Below, in pieces: positions 9,318-17,807 of a stretch of 64,000 nt of DNA. The stretch is from Candidatus Gastranaerophilales bacterium (GTDB taxonomy: Bacteria > Cyanobacteriota > Vampirovibrionia > Gastranaerophilales > Gastranaerophilaceae). Numbering within the stretch: the first letter of the stretch is position 1; each line of letters opens with the position of its first letter. The stretch is taken from positions 1 through 64,000 of the forward strand of contig CALUVL010000006.1 of the NCBI GenBank assembly GCA_944324225.1, written 5' to 3'. The notes under the pieces are model-generated. The model did not search any database. It was not told the origin of the DNA and saw only the letters and a list, made by a program, of their open reading frames with translations. A program made the translations under genes and the position numbers.

Positions 9318-9743
9318 ATGCATAGATTATTATTGGTTTTCTTTTCGATATTTGTGTTTTCAGTCAGTTTTGTGTTTGCTGGTGACATAAGATACGGTTA
9401 TAATTCTCACGGTAATTATGTTCCTGTTTCTATAGACGGTAACCGGATAAATTACGGATACAATTCGCACGGTGAGTATGTACCTATTTCAGTGGGCGAT
9501 GAGAGGATACGATACGGATATAATGCTCATGGGGATTATGTGCCAACTGCTATTGGAAATGACAAAATAAACTATGGCTACAATTCCCGAGGTAACTATG
9601 TTCCGACACAAATAGGCAAAAATCATATACAGTACGGGTACAATCCTCATGGAGAATTTGTGCCAACACATTTTGGCGGTAGGCAAATTCATTACGGATA
9701 CAATTCACATGCGCAGTTTGTTCCGGTAGGTGTTACTTATTAA
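9318..9743 (+). CDS. Small exported protein built of six YGYN repeats
   Basis: A signal peptide (about residues 1-21, ending FVFA) is followed by six near-perfect 20-residue repeats of the form IxYGYNSHGxYVPxxxGxxx; the last is truncated. Nothing else is present, so the mature protein is a regular extracytoplasmic repeat array. Aromatic residues and Gly, Asn and His at fixed spacing suggest short beta-hairpins, perhaps a ligand-binding or structural solenoid. I do not recognise the family. AAAAGGATT precedes the ATG at 9318, and TATAAT at 9293-9298 may be its -10 box. Confidence 0.75.
   Translation: MHRLLLVFFSIFVFSVSFVFAGDIRYGYNSHGNYVPVSIDGNRINYGYNSHGEYVPISVGDERIRYGYNAHGDYVPTAIGNDKINYGYNSRGNYVPTQIGKNHIQYGYNPHGEFVPTHFGGRQIHYGYNSHAQFVPVGVTY
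9387..9740 (+). repeat. Six tandem 60-bp coding repeats
   Basis: Units share the TACGGNTATAATTCNCANGG core and keep the reading frame. They differ mainly at wobble and variable positions, which indicates selection on the protein rather than recent duplication. Confidence 0.85.
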
Positions 9744-9786
9744 TTAGTTTTTGCAAATAAAACTTTTTATGCTAAAATAAATTTAA

Positions 9787-10042
9787 GCCGTGCTCCACGG
9801 GGAATTGCAATCCCTTGACCGGAAGTTAATGCCGGGTGCAGAGCCTGTTGTGAGGGTTGTGCGAGCGGGGTAGAAGTTAATATTTTTGTTGATAGTTATG
9901 GTCAGGGTGGCGTAAAACTCCGAACCGTGTCAGGATGGAAACATAGCAGCACTAAGGTGACCTTTGCGGGTGTCTTGATTATAAAAGTAGAAGATATTCT
10001 CCGATACTTCTGATTGTTCAATTCGATAGACAGAGGCACGGC
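9787..10042 (+). ncRNA. ffs: Signal recognition particle RNA, large form with Alu-type domain
   Basis: The conserved helix 8 of SRP RNA is visible at about 9930-9965: GTCAGG, a GGAA tetraloop and then AGCAGCACTAAGG. The 5' end GCCGTGC pairs with GCACGGC at 10036-10042, followed by a T run that serves as terminator. The length of about 256 nt and the GGGTGCAG...GTGCGAGCGGG region on the 5' side indicate the long bacterial form that keeps an Alu domain, as in Bacillus and cyanobacteria, rather than 4.5S RNA. It pairs with Ffh to target membrane proteins. 10050-10330 holds only the doubtful ORF below. Confidence 0.93.
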
Positions 10043-10095
10043 TTTTTTTATTTATTAGTCTGGCAAGCAATTTTTTTGTGTGTTGTTAAGTAAGC

Positions 10096-10281
10096 TTATA
10101 TTCCTTGCCCTAAGCCCAGCCGTCTTGAAAACGGAACAAGAATTCCTAATATTATTATGCTCAAAAAGCCGCCGAACTTAACATACAGCTTTCCGTGCTT
10201 GCCCAAAAAATATATAAAACGATCCGCTGGAATATCTGAAAAATTTGGAGTAGTAATTATTAATACTCTCCTACTGTGCAA
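10096..10281 (-). CDS. Doubtful small membrane-protein ORF or remnant
   Basis: The frame gives 61 residues starting at TTG, with no ribosome site before that codon; an AGGAG further in has no usual start codon in frame behind it. The C-terminal half contains one hydrophobic stretch (GGFLSIIILGILVPFSR). It may be a degraded gene, a small membrane protein with a non-standard start, or chance. It lies antisense-neighbouring between SRP RNA and the superoxide reductase. Confidence 0.25.
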   Translation of the reverse strand: MHSRRVLIITTPNFSDIPADRFIYFLGKHGKLYVKFGGFLSIIILGILVPFSRRLGLGQGI

Positions 10282-10330
10282 TGTTTTTAAATTGATTTAA
10301 AGATATTGTATTTTCAGAAAGGAGAAATTT

Positions 10331-10726
10331 ATGACGGAAAAACTTGAACTGTACAAATGTGATATTTGCGGCAATCTTGTTCAGGTAATTCTTCCGGGCG
10401 AGGGTGAGCTTGTCTGCTGCGGAGAGCCCATGCGTCTTTTAAGGGCACAAACAGACGAAGAGGGTAAAACCGAAAAACATGTACCTGTTTTTATAAAAGA
10501 CAATAATGGTAAAGACACAGTTATTGTCGGCTCCATACCTCATCCAATGGAGGAAAGCCACTATATTATGTTCATAGAAACAATTTCTGAGGACAAAAAT
10601 AATATTCAGCTTAAATATTTGCACCCTGGAGAAGAGGCAAAAATGGTTATTCAATGCAAAGATGGAAAAATCTGTGCTTACGAATTTTGCAATCTTCACG
10701 GGTTATGGGAGGGTAAAAGTGATTAG
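10331..10726 (+). CDS. dfx: Desulfoferrodoxin / superoxide reductase (2Fe type)
   Basis: It reduces superoxide to hydrogen peroxide without releasing oxygen, a defence typical of anaerobes. The N-terminal desulforedoxin centre shows Cys-x2-Cys (YKCDICG) and the Cys-Cys pair in LVCCGEPM. The catalytic Fe(His4Cys) centre is visible in EKHVP, SIPHPMEESH and the C-terminal C-x2-H of EFCNLHG. Length (131) is normal. AAAGGAG precedes the ATG at 10331. The ferritin gene overlaps its 3' end, so superoxide removal and iron storage are translated from one mRNA. Confidence 0.95.
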   Translation: MTEKLELYKCDICGNLVQVILPGEGELVCCGEPMRLLRAQTDEEGKTEKHVPVFIKDNNGKDTVIVGSIPHPMEESHYIMFIETISEDKNNIQLKYLHPGEEAKMVIQCKDGKICAYEFCNLHGLWEGKSD

Positions 10727-11231
10727 TGAAAAAATTCAAAACATACTTAACGAGCAGATTAATAAAGAATTTTATTCAGCTTATTTGTATCTTGCTATGT
10801 CTGCATATTTTGATGAAATCGGTCTTAAAGGTTTTTCTAACTGGACGAGAGTTCAGGCACGCGAAGAGGTAGACCACGGTATGATTCTTTTTGACTATAT
10901 TATCGAACGGCAGGGAAAGGTTAACCTGAGCCAGATAGACATGCCGGACACTTCTTTTGGCGAAACACTTGAAATATTTGAGAAAATATACGCTCATGAA
11001 AAATATGTAACTGACAGCATTAACTGTGTTGCTAACATGACAGACGAAGAATGCGATCTTGCTACAAGATATTTTATCAACTGGTATATTAAAGAACAGG
11101 TTGAAGAAGAGGCTAACGTTGATGACGTTATAAAAAAGATAAAGCTGTTCGGCGGTGAAAAGGCAGCACTTTATCATCTTGATAAAGAACTTGCCTCAAG
11201 AGAATACAAATATCACTCTTACGAATCATAA
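10719..11231 (+). CDS. ftnA: Ferritin (bacterial non-haem, FtnA-like)
   Basis: This 170-residue four-helix-bundle protein stores iron as ferric mineral. Ferroxidase ligands appear in NKEFYSAYLYL, AREEVDHG and EQVEEE. The start is GTG at 10719, eight bases inside dfx, preceded by GGGAGGG. An in-frame ATG at 10662 lies within dfx and would add a non-ferritin N-terminus, so it is rejected. Translational coupling with dfx fits a joint role in limiting Fenton chemistry. Confidence 0.94.
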   Translation: MISEKIQNILNEQINKEFYSAYLYLAMSAYFDEIGLKGFSNWTRVQAREEVDHGMILFDYIIERQGKVNLSQIDMPDTSFGETLEIFEKIYAHEKYVTDSINCVANMTDEECDLATRYFINWYIKEQVEEEANVDDVIKKIKLFGGEKAALYHLDKELASREYKYHSYES

Positions 11232-11270
11232 CTTAAAAAATTAAATATAAAGCGCTTTAAATTGTTACAG

Positions 11271-11302
11271 GCAGGAAAGTATAAACTTTCCTGCTCTTTG
11301 TA
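11271..11302 (+). terminator. Stem-loop after ferritin
   Basis: A perfect 10-bp stem (GCAGGAAAGT / ACTTTCCTGC) encloses ATAA and is followed by a weak T-rich TCTTTG tail. Likely terminator of the dfx-ferritin unit. Confidence 0.65.
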
Positions 11303-11372
11303 TTAATCTTTACAATTTTGAGATCCAGTTATAAAAAGTATATAATACATTCAGCATAATTCTGGAAATAAA

Positions 11373-13148
11373 ATGAGCAGGGATTTTAGATATAAAGATT
11401 ACGTAAATACATTAAGATTTAAGCTCGCCGGTGCAGTAGTAGGTTTGGACGAGTATTGTGAAAAACTTATCAGAAAATATATATATAACAGTGTATTGTC
11501 TGCAGCAAAAGCTGTTTATGAAAATCCGGAGGTTTCGCCTGAAGCATGCGAAATAATCACAAGGACAATTGGGGAATGGACAGTTTGTAAATTAGCTGAT
11601 ATTATTAACGGTCATGTGCCGGATTGTTTCTTTGATACGATTATTAATAAAATAAACTCAGGAATTTACGATTACTTACTTGACGAAAACAAGCTTGAAC
11701 CTCTGACTGAGGAAAGTTTAGAAAATTCAGACAGGCTTAATAAACTGGAAGAAATTGTTCAAAATATTTACGGAGAGACACTTGCGCAGATATATTCTGA
11801 CAGAGGGATAGATAAAGAGACTTATATCCTTGCGCTTTCACAGTCATTTTATTCAGATAAGCAAAATCAAGATGAAGAGCCAGATAAAGATACACAAGAG
11901 AAAAATTTAAAAACAGATAAATTTATATATTCACCGGTGAAGTTATCAGAATTTGCAAAAATAAAAAAATATCTTAATAACAACCCTTGCAGAGTATTAT
12001 TGCTCTTCGTGTTTATTGTTGCGATTTTATTTTTACCTTTAATTTGTCTCGGCTTAATACCCATGTCAAAAGAAGATTTATGGGCTGCATTAATGGCAGT
12101 GTTTTTGTGTATGTGGGTTTATATATTTGACATAATCATAGAAGCCGACCTATTTGACAGAATTGAGCAGAAGCTAAAATCATCCGAATGCAACGGGCAG
12201 GAGCAGAATTCTGTGGAATTAAACAGCCCGAACGAAATGTATGAGCGCCTTGGTGTAGATATTTTATCTATCAGATTAGGCGCCGGTTTGTTGAATTATG
12301 CTGCGCCTGAGTTCGATAACATTTTGCTGCCTTTGATTTCCGAAGTAAGGAAAGAATTTACCGAAGAGCTCGGTTATATTATACCGAAGGTCAGATGTCT
12401 GGATGATAAGGACTTAAGGCCTGATGAATTCCGTATTTATGTCCGCGGGGTTATGAGAGATAATTTTTTTGCAGGCAAAAATACTAAAAATGATGAAATT
12501 TCAACACTTCTTCGGCAACACTTAAGAGAATGCTGTATTAAAAACGTAAAGGATATATTGACAAGAACTGATGTTATAAAACTTATGGAAATTGTAAGTT
12601 CGCAGGATCCGACCCTTGTAAATGACCTGATTCCATCAAGAATATCCGCAGTTGATTTACGCAGGATACTTGTATCTTTGATAAGAGAAGAAATTTCTGT
12701 TAAGGATACTATTCTTATATTTGAAAGACTTTGTGATTATGCAAGATTTAATACTCAGCCTCACGTTCTTGTTGAAAGTCTTAGAGCGGCAATGTCCGCA
12801 CAAATATGTGATAAGTATTCCGTAAAAACGGACAATGGTATGATTTTATATGCCCTAACACTAAACAGTGAGCTTGAAAAAATACTTGCAGAAGCGGTAC
12901 AATATACAGAATTCGGCACAATAATTAAACTTCCGCCGGATCAGATTGAACAGTTAATTATGGATGTCAACAAAACTATATCAGGCTTGAATACGCATAA
13001 GAAAGATGCAGTACTTCTTGTGCAACCACAAATTCGTAAACCATTGTTCGACTTGCTTTCTGAATATATTGACAATATTAAAATTATGTCGTACTCCGAA
13101 CTTTTGCCTGCAGTCGAAATGAAAGTAGAAATACTGGCTGAAATTTAA
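11373..13148 (+). CDS. FlhA/SctV C-terminal-domain (FHIPEP family) protein without the export-channel domain
   Basis: Residues about 285-590 match the cytoplasmic domain of the type III export protein FlhA: RLGAGLL, then EELGYIIPKVRCLDDKDLRP and DEFRIYVRGV (subdomain 1), ILTRTDVIKLMEIV, SLIREEISVKDTILIFERLC (subdomain 3) and the terminal PQIRKPLF...SYSELLP segment. In FlhA this part docks chaperone-substrate complexes. The N-terminal half is different: about 200 helical, charged residues, then only two membrane helices (207-232 and 236-256) instead of eight, with no FHIPEP signature. No other flagellar or secretion gene lies in the window. It is followed 60 nt later by a sensor kinase. Confidence 0.8.
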   Translation: MSRDFRYKDYVNTLRFKLAGAVVGLDEYCEKLIRKYIYNSVLSAAKAVYENPEVSPEACEIITRTIGEWTVCKLADIINGHVPDCFFDTIINKINSGIYDYLLDENKLEPLTEESLENSDRLNKLEEIVQNIYGETLAQIYSDRGIDKETYILALSQSFYSDKQNQDEEPDKDTQEKNLKTDKFIYSPVKLSEFAKIKKYLNNNPCRVLLLFVFIVAILFLPLICLGLIPMSKEDLWAALMAVFLCMWVYIFDIIIEADLFDRIEQKLKSSECNGQEQNSVELNSPNEMYERLGVDILSIRLGAGLLNYAAPEFDNILLPLISEVRKEFTEELGYIIPKVRCLDDKDLRPDEFRIYVRGVMRDNFFAGKNTKNDEISTLLRQHLRECCIKNVKDILTRTDVIKLMEIVSSQDPTLVNDLIPSRISAVDLRRILVSLIREEISVKDTILIFERLCDYARFNTQPHVLVESLRAAMSAQICDKYSVKTDNGMILYALTLNSELEKILAEAVQYTEFGTIIKLPPDQIEQLIMDVNKTISGLNTHKKDAVLLVQPQIRKPLFDLLSEYIDNIKIMSYSELLPAVEMKVEILAEI

Positions 13149-13208
13149 TTATTGCGAATTTGTAACTAATTTGTCCGAAACCTTAAAATATTTTATTATA
13201 TAAATGTT

Positions 13209-14795
13209 ATGGAAAATGCCAGAATAATAGTAGTTGATGATGAAAAAATGGTTACCTCGGCGTTTAGGACGCTTTTTGCGGTCGAAGGAATTAAGGGAGG
13301 CGCTTTCTTTAATTCGCCAAAAGAGGCGCTTGATTATATGCAAAAAGAGGCACCTGATTTAATTATATCAGATTTTTTGATGCCTGAGATGAACGGGCTT
13401 GAATTTTTGCGAGAAGCCAAAAAACTTTACCCTGAAACAAGTATGATTCTTTTAACCGGCTATGCAGATAAAGAAAATGCCATTCAAGCAATTAATGAAA
13501 TTGGGCTTTACAAGTATATAGAAAAACCCTGGGATAATGATGATTTATTAATGAACATAAGAAACGGAGTTGAAAGAAGTCACTTATTGAGTAATTTAAG
13601 AGAAAAGATTACAGAACTCGAAGAAGCAAAAAAACAGCTTGAAATTTACTCAAATGACCTTGAAAGACTTGTTGCGGAGCGCACTCATGAACTTTCTCAG
13701 GCAAACCAGAAGCTGAGCGGTATAATCAATCACTGTGCAGATGGCATTATCATTCTTGATAAAGAAGGACGAATAGAACAGATTAACCCTGCATGCGAAA
13801 ATATGACAGGATTAGATACTCTAGCCATTTTGAATCGTACTTTTACACAAATTGTTAAAGGTTGTAAACAGGATATGATTTCAGATGCCTGTGGACTGTT
13901 TGGACTCTGTGCTGACAATTCTGAAATTCTTTTAAAGGATTGTCATATAGTGAATTCTTTAAGCGGTGCACACACTCCGGTAGAAATCAATCTTGCAGCA
14001 ATAAATGATGAAGAACAGACTTTACCTGAAAAGTATGTCGGGGTTATCAGAGATGTGACTTCACAAAAAGAAACAGAAAGACTCAGGGATGATTTTATAG
14101 CAACTCTTACACATGATTTAAGAACACCTCTTCTGGCGGCTATTCAGACTCTCAAATTTTTTATTGACGGTTCTCTTGGCGAACTGGATGAAAAACAGAA
14201 GATTTTACTTTCGACAATGTTGCAGAGCAATGAAGATTTGCTGGGACTTGTAAATGCACTTCTTGAAGTTTATAGATTTGATAGCGGCAGATTGGAACTC
14301 TGTAAAACAATTTTTGCGCCTAAAGTTCTTGTTGAGCAGTGTATTGAAGAACTTATGCCGCTTGCAAAAAATAAAAATATAAACCTTGAATTTGAGTGTA
14401 ATTTTGACGAAAAACTTGAAATTTGTGCTGATAGAAGTGAACTTAAGCGTGTAATTACGAATCTTTGCGGGAATGCTGTCAACTACACTAATAAAGGAGG
14501 CCATATCAGGGTTATTTTAAAAGCCCAATCCGGAGATTTAATTTTCTCGGTAGAAGACAACGGTAACGGCATTCCAAAGAATGATATTCCACAGTTATTC
14601 ACCAGATTTTCTCAGGGAACAAGCCGCAAGCGTTCAACAGGAACTGGCTTAGGACTATATCTTTCACGCCAGATTATAGAGGCTCATGGCGGCAAAATTT
14701 GGGTTGAAAGCAAAATCAATAAGGGAAGTGAATTTACTTTCCTTCTGACTGACGTTGTAAAATCGGATGAAGAAAGACAGGTAGTAAATGGTTAG
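13209..14795 (+). CDS. Hybrid sensor kinase: receiver - coiled coil - PAS - HisKA - HATPase
   Basis: The N-terminal receiver has the phospho-acceptor Asp55 (ISDFLMPEMNG) and the Lys of YIEKPW. A coiled coil (about 130-170) leads to a PAS domain starting GIINHCADGIIILD. The HisKA box FIATLTHDLRTPL places the phosphorylated histidine at His302. The ATPase domain shows NLCGNAVNYTN, VEDNGNGIP and GTGLGLYLSRQII. No membrane segment is present, so it is a soluble cytoplasmic kinase, probably receiving a phosphoryl signal through its own receiver. TATATA sits 6 nt before the ATG, with no ribosome site. It overlaps the next gene by 8 nt. Confidence 0.93.
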   Translation: MENARIIVVDDEKMVTSAFRTLFAVEGIKGGAFFNSPKEALDYMQKEAPDLIISDFLMPEMNGLEFLREAKKLYPETSMILLTGYADKENAIQAINEIGLYKYIEKPWDNDDLLMNIRNGVERSHLLSNLREKITELEEAKKQLEIYSNDLERLVAERTHELSQANQKLSGIINHCADGIIILDKEGRIEQINPACENMTGLDTLAILNRTFTQIVKGCKQDMISDACGLFGLCADNSEILLKDCHIVNSLSGAHTPVEINLAAINDEEQTLPEKYVGVIRDVTSQKETERLRDDFIATLTHDLRTPLLAAIQTLKFFIDGSLGELDEKQKILLSTMLQSNEDLLGLVNALLEVYRFDSGRLELCKTIFAPKVLVEQCIEELMPLAKNKNINLEFECNFDEKLEICADRSELKRVITNLCGNAVNYTNKGGHIRVILKAQSGDLIFSVEDNGNGIPKNDIPQLFTRFSQGTSRKRSTGTGLGLYLSRQIIEAHGGKIWVESKINKGSEFTFLLTDVVKSDEERQVVNG

Positions 14796-15453
14796 GGTAT
14801 TGATTGTTGAAGATCATGATATGGCGAGAATGGGGCTTTCTGTAATCTTAAGCAAAAATTCCAACATTGAAATTGCCGATATGGCTTCAGACGGACAGGA
14901 GGGAGTTGATAAAGCACTTAAACTAGTTCCGGATGTTGTTATTATGGATATAGGCCTGCCGACAATTGACGGCATTGAAGCTACTAAAAAAATTAAGCTT
15001 GCTAATTCTCGTATAAAAGTTTTGATGTACACATCCCGTGAGGATGAAGACGATATATTTGACTCATTTCAAGCAGGTGCTGACGGATATATTACTAAAG
15101 GTGCTACATCTGAGCAGACTGTTTCTGCTGTTCTTGCTGTCAGTGAAGGTGCAGGATGGCTTGATCCTGCAATTGCAAAAGTTGTACTTACAAATGTCAG
15201 AAGAAATACCCAAACACAGCAAAGACGCGGGGAAATTAACTATAAACTCGGCAAAAACCTGTATGGTCTCACAGAAAGAGAGATGGAAGTTCTTGCTTTG
15301 ATTGTTGATGGGCTGACAAATCCGCAAATTGCTGATAAACTTGTAATATCTATTTCTACTACCAAAACCCATGTTCACAGTATACTTCAAAAATTGTATG
15401 TTGGTTCCCGCGCTAAGGCAATTGCTACAGCAATGAAAGAAGGACTTGTTTAA
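14788..15453 (+). CDS. NarL/FixJ-type response regulator (receiver + LuxR HTH)
   Basis: This 221-residue DNA-binding regulator has a receiver with Asp54 (VVIMDIGLP) and a C-terminal LuxR helix-turn-helix (LTEREMEVLALIVDGLTNPQIADKL...KTHVHSILQKL). Its start lies inside the kinase gene, so the two are translationally coupled and form a cognate pair. The linker between the domains is about 20 residues longer than in compact NarL proteins. Targets are unknown; the flanking FlhA_C-like and exported-protein genes are candidates. Confidence 0.95.
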   Translation: MVRVLIVEDHDMARMGLSVILSKNSNIEIADMASDGQEGVDKALKLVPDVVIMDIGLPTIDGIEATKKIKLANSRIKVLMYTSREDEDDIFDSFQAGADGYITKGATSEQTVSAVLAVSEGAGWLDPAIAKVVLTNVRRNTQTQQRRGEINYKLGKNLYGLTEREMEVLALIVDGLTNPQIADKLVISISTTKTHVHSILQKLYVGSRAKAIATAMKEGLV

Positions 15454-15454
15454 A

Positions 15455-16867
15455 ATGCTGAAAAAATCTTTTTTGATTTTTTGTTTATTGATGTGTTCTG
15501 TTTCTGCCAATGCATTTTCTCTTTCTGATATTGACCTGTCAATCCCCTGGAATTCTTCTTCTGGAAATTCAACTGAAGAACAGGCCAAATATTTAAATAA
15601 AGTAAAAAAAGAGGATCTTAAAGAAGAATATGGCAGGAAAAAACTCAATATTCATCAAAATCCTTTTATGACAGTCGAAGAGTATGAAATGCTTTCAGCA
15701 CCGAAAGACAAGGCTCTTGAAGAAATACCGATTCCAAAGCCTGAAAAACCGTCTGATATGAAATATGTGCCTGTTTATGATTATGAACTTGTAAGATACA
15801 ACAACCCGCCTGGAAGTCCGGAAATCTCTCTTACAGGTAACTTTAAAAAACGTAGACAGCAAAATGCGCAAGGTATTGTTTCACCTGACTACTCAATTCT
15901 TGTGTACCCTTCGATTTACTATTATTATAAAGAGAATGTTGTTGCATGTGACCTTTTTGTAATTCCACTTGAGCAAAAAGGAAATGCTCTTACAAGAATA
16001 AAAAAAGCAAATGTAATGCATAGACTGCCTGATCCTATTCTATCAACAGGAAAAGTTACGGAAGAATACGGAATTTACAGAACTCTTACACCAGTAGATT
16101 TTAATATTGACGGTACAAAACTTCTTGTTAAAGAGAAAATAGGAAGCAATAGTGATGGAATCTGGCAGACAAATGCTATTGTATATGATTTTGTTTCACA
16201 TAGTTCTTACAAGCTTAATGAAATACGAGATGCCATTGTTTATTACTGGCAGGAATATAAGCACTTAAATCTAAATGACGTAAGATGGGATATCTATCCT
16301 CTTGGATTTGAAGTGAAAAATCCTGACAGAATTGTTGTGTCTGCTTTTGCCTACACAGGCTCCGTACCTGTCTTTTTAGGAAACTGGAGCATTGATTCTA
16401 AGGGCGAACGAGCACTACTCCTTTCCCTTGACCCGAAAAATAAAGTTCAAATCAGCATGAACGGTGTTAAAATGATACGTTCAGGTGTTGTTCCTCCGTA
16501 TATTCTGGAAAAAGAGGAAAAACATCAGAAATATGTTGAAAAACAAGAAGCAAAGGCTAAGGAAAAGGAAGAAAAAGCACAAATTAAAGCCATAGAAGAT
16601 GAGTATAAGCAAAAAGTCAAAGAATTAGACAACGAGTTAAAGATAGAACTTCAAAACGACAAAATAAAAGAAAAAATAGAAGGTTCAACTTCAACTAATG
16701 ATGCAGTAGAAAAAATTGATGAAGCTCTTGAAAAAGCAAAGCAGGAACGGCTTGAAAAAGAAGCAAAGGCTAAGGCACGTCAGCTTGCACGTGAAAAGAA
16801 AAAGCTTGAAAAAGAGCAGAAACTCTTGAATAATCAACAAACAGAGGAAACAGTCCCCACGCAGTAA
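15455..16867 (+). CDS. Exported protein with charged coiled-coil tail, unknown function
   Basis: A signal peptide (about residues 1-19, MLKKSFLIF...ANA) starts at the ATG at 15455, 1 nt after the regulator stop and behind AAGGA. The middle (about residues 90-360) looks like a folded beta-rich domain: phrases such as NYSILVYPS-like strands, DFNIDGTKLLVKEK and SIDSKGERALLLSL recall WD/beta-propeller-type proteins. Residues about 365-470 are almost all Lys, Glu and Ala in a long coiled coil. It is the last gene of the FlhA_C/kinase/regulator unit. No family recognised. Confidence 0.75.
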   Translation: MLKKSFLIFCLLMCSVSANAFSLSDIDLSIPWNSSSGNSTEEQAKYLNKVKKEDLKEEYGRKKLNIHQNPFMTVEEYEMLSAPKDKALEEIPIPKPEKPSDMKYVPVYDYELVRYNNPPGSPEISLTGNFKKRRQQNAQGIVSPDYSILVYPSIYYYYKENVVACDLFVIPLEQKGNALTRIKKANVMHRLPDPILSTGKVTEEYGIYRTLTPVDFNIDGTKLLVKEKIGSNSDGIWQTNAIVYDFVSHSSYKLNEIRDAIVYYWQEYKHLNLNDVRWDIYPLGFEVKNPDRIVVSAFAYTGSVPVFLGNWSIDSKGERALLLSLDPKNKVQISMNGVKMIRSGVVPPYILEKEEKHQKYVEKQEAKAKEKEEKAQIKAIEDEYKQKVKELDNELKIELQNDKIKEKIEGSTSTNDAVEKIDEALEKAKQERLEKEAKAKARQLAREKKKLEKEQKLLNNQQTEETVPTQ

Positions 16868-16872
16868 CTACT

Positions 16873-17124
16873 TCAAGTCTTATTAATCAATTTTAATTTA
16901 TTTAATCTTGAAAGCTTTTTAATACGATATTCCTCCTTCATTGCATCAGATTTTGTGTCAAACTGCCGTGTATAGACGATTTTAAGCGGTTTATGCGAGC
17001 GGGTGTATTTTGCGCCTTCACCGTTTTTGTGCGCCTCAAATCTTTTTTCTACATCATCCGTAAAGCCGCAATAAAGTGTTTTATCTACAGTTTCAAGAAT
17101 ATAAACGTAATACTTCTTTTCCAT
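16873..17124 (-). CDS. GIY-YIG domain protein (UPF0213/YhbQ-like)
   Basis: This 83-residue protein consists of one GIY-YIG nuclease-like fold: YYVYILETVDKTLYCGFT carries the two Tyr strands, KRFEAHK the following helix with Arg, and the C-terminal MKEEYRIKKLSRLNKLKLI matches the UPF0213 tail, where a catalytic Glu sits. The family is widespread; its biological role is unclear, and structure-specific endonuclease activity is only inferred. Confidence 0.9.
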   Translation of the reverse strand: MEKKYYVYILETVDKTLYCGFTDDVEKRFEAHKNGEGAKYTRSHKPLKIVYTRQFDTKSDAMKEEYRIKKLSRLNKLKLINKT

Positions 17125-17140
17125 AAATCAAAATTACAAT

Positions 17141-17170
17141 AAAAAAGACGACTTGAAATCGTCGTCTTAA
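17141..17170 (-). terminator. Rho-independent terminator of the Gly-rich protein gene
   Basis: An AAGACGA(C)...TCGTCGTCTT stem with a GAAA-type loop is followed, on the minus strand, by TTTTTTATT. It ends the minus-strand gene at 17226-17594. Confidence 0.85.
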
Positions 17171-17225
17171 ATTATTTTTCTTTATTTTTCTCTGATGATA
17201 AAACCTTTTTTCTTCTCTCTACTTC

Positions 17226-17594
17226 TTATACAAATGAGGTAAAGCCACCGCCTCCGCCGCAGGAGCCTGAACTTACAGCGCCGCCGCCTGCACTTGCTCC
17301 GGCAAATCCGCCTGAACAATCAGTTCCGATAACGGCAACTGCGTTTGCAAAACTGCTCAAAAATCCTGATTGGGATGCTGTGCTAAATTCACTGCTTGCA
17401 TAGTTTGAATAATCTACATTTACTGTATGTGGTGTATTAAATATTACTGTGTCGTAAGAATTCATTGCAAGATAGCTTTTTTCAGACTTTAATGCTAAAG
17501 AACCTGCAGTTTCTGCTGTTTCATTCTGTTTTGCTTTGATAGCAGGTGCTGTTGCTTGTTGTTGTGAAGTGCGTGCAAAAATGTTGTTTGTCAT
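17226..17594 (-). CDS. Small protein with Gly-rich C-terminus, unknown function
   Basis: The protein is 122 residues with a strong AAAGGAG ribosome site before the ATG at 17594. The N-terminus is polar and Ala/Gln/Thr-rich with no signal peptide. Residues about 45-75 contain aromatic, strand-like segments (SYDTVIFNTPHTVNVDY). The last 35 residues are Gly/Ser/Ala-rich with Cys in TDCSGG and SGSCGGGGG, ending in FTSFV. The gene has its own promoter region and terminator, so it is a real monocistronic gene. It may be a secreted, structural or peptide-precursor protein; none of these is established. Confidence 0.7.
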   Translation of the reverse strand: MTNNIFARTSQQQATAPAIKAKQNETAETAGSLALKSEKSYLAMNSYDTVIFNTPHTVNVDYSNYASSEFSTASQSGFLSSFANAVAVIGTDCSGGFAGASAGGGAVSSGSCGGGGGFTSFV

Positions 17595-17807
17595 TTTATA
17601 CTCCTTTAAGCCTCGTGGTACTTATATAAAAAATTTTAAATTTAAGTTTTTTCAGCATGGATGTTTTTTGTAACATTTGTTTACATAAACTTACCCTTTA
17701 ATATAAATCCACTGATTGAGATAATACGGCCTAATGGTTGATGTCATTTGACCTTAAAAGCATTATTCTTAAAATGTAAAAACAGATTTGGAAATTATTG
17801 AGGAAAT

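Noticed and set aside
9387-9740. Regular 60-bp repeats that could suggest a CRISPR or minisatellite
   Set aside because: The repeats are in frame, tandem without unique spacers, and encode a regular signal-peptide-led protein.
10662-10718. Earlier ATG for ferritin
   Set aside because: It lies inside dfx in another frame and adds a non-ferritin N-terminus; GTG at 10719 has a strong ribosome site.
11867-12064. Minus-strand frame inside the FlhA_C-like gene
   Set aside because: No homology-like motif and fully overlapped by a gene with known domain pattern.
15064-15648. Long minus-strand frame opposite the response regulator and exported protein
   Set aside because: It is antisense to two genes with clear domains, has no recognisable motif or ribosome site.
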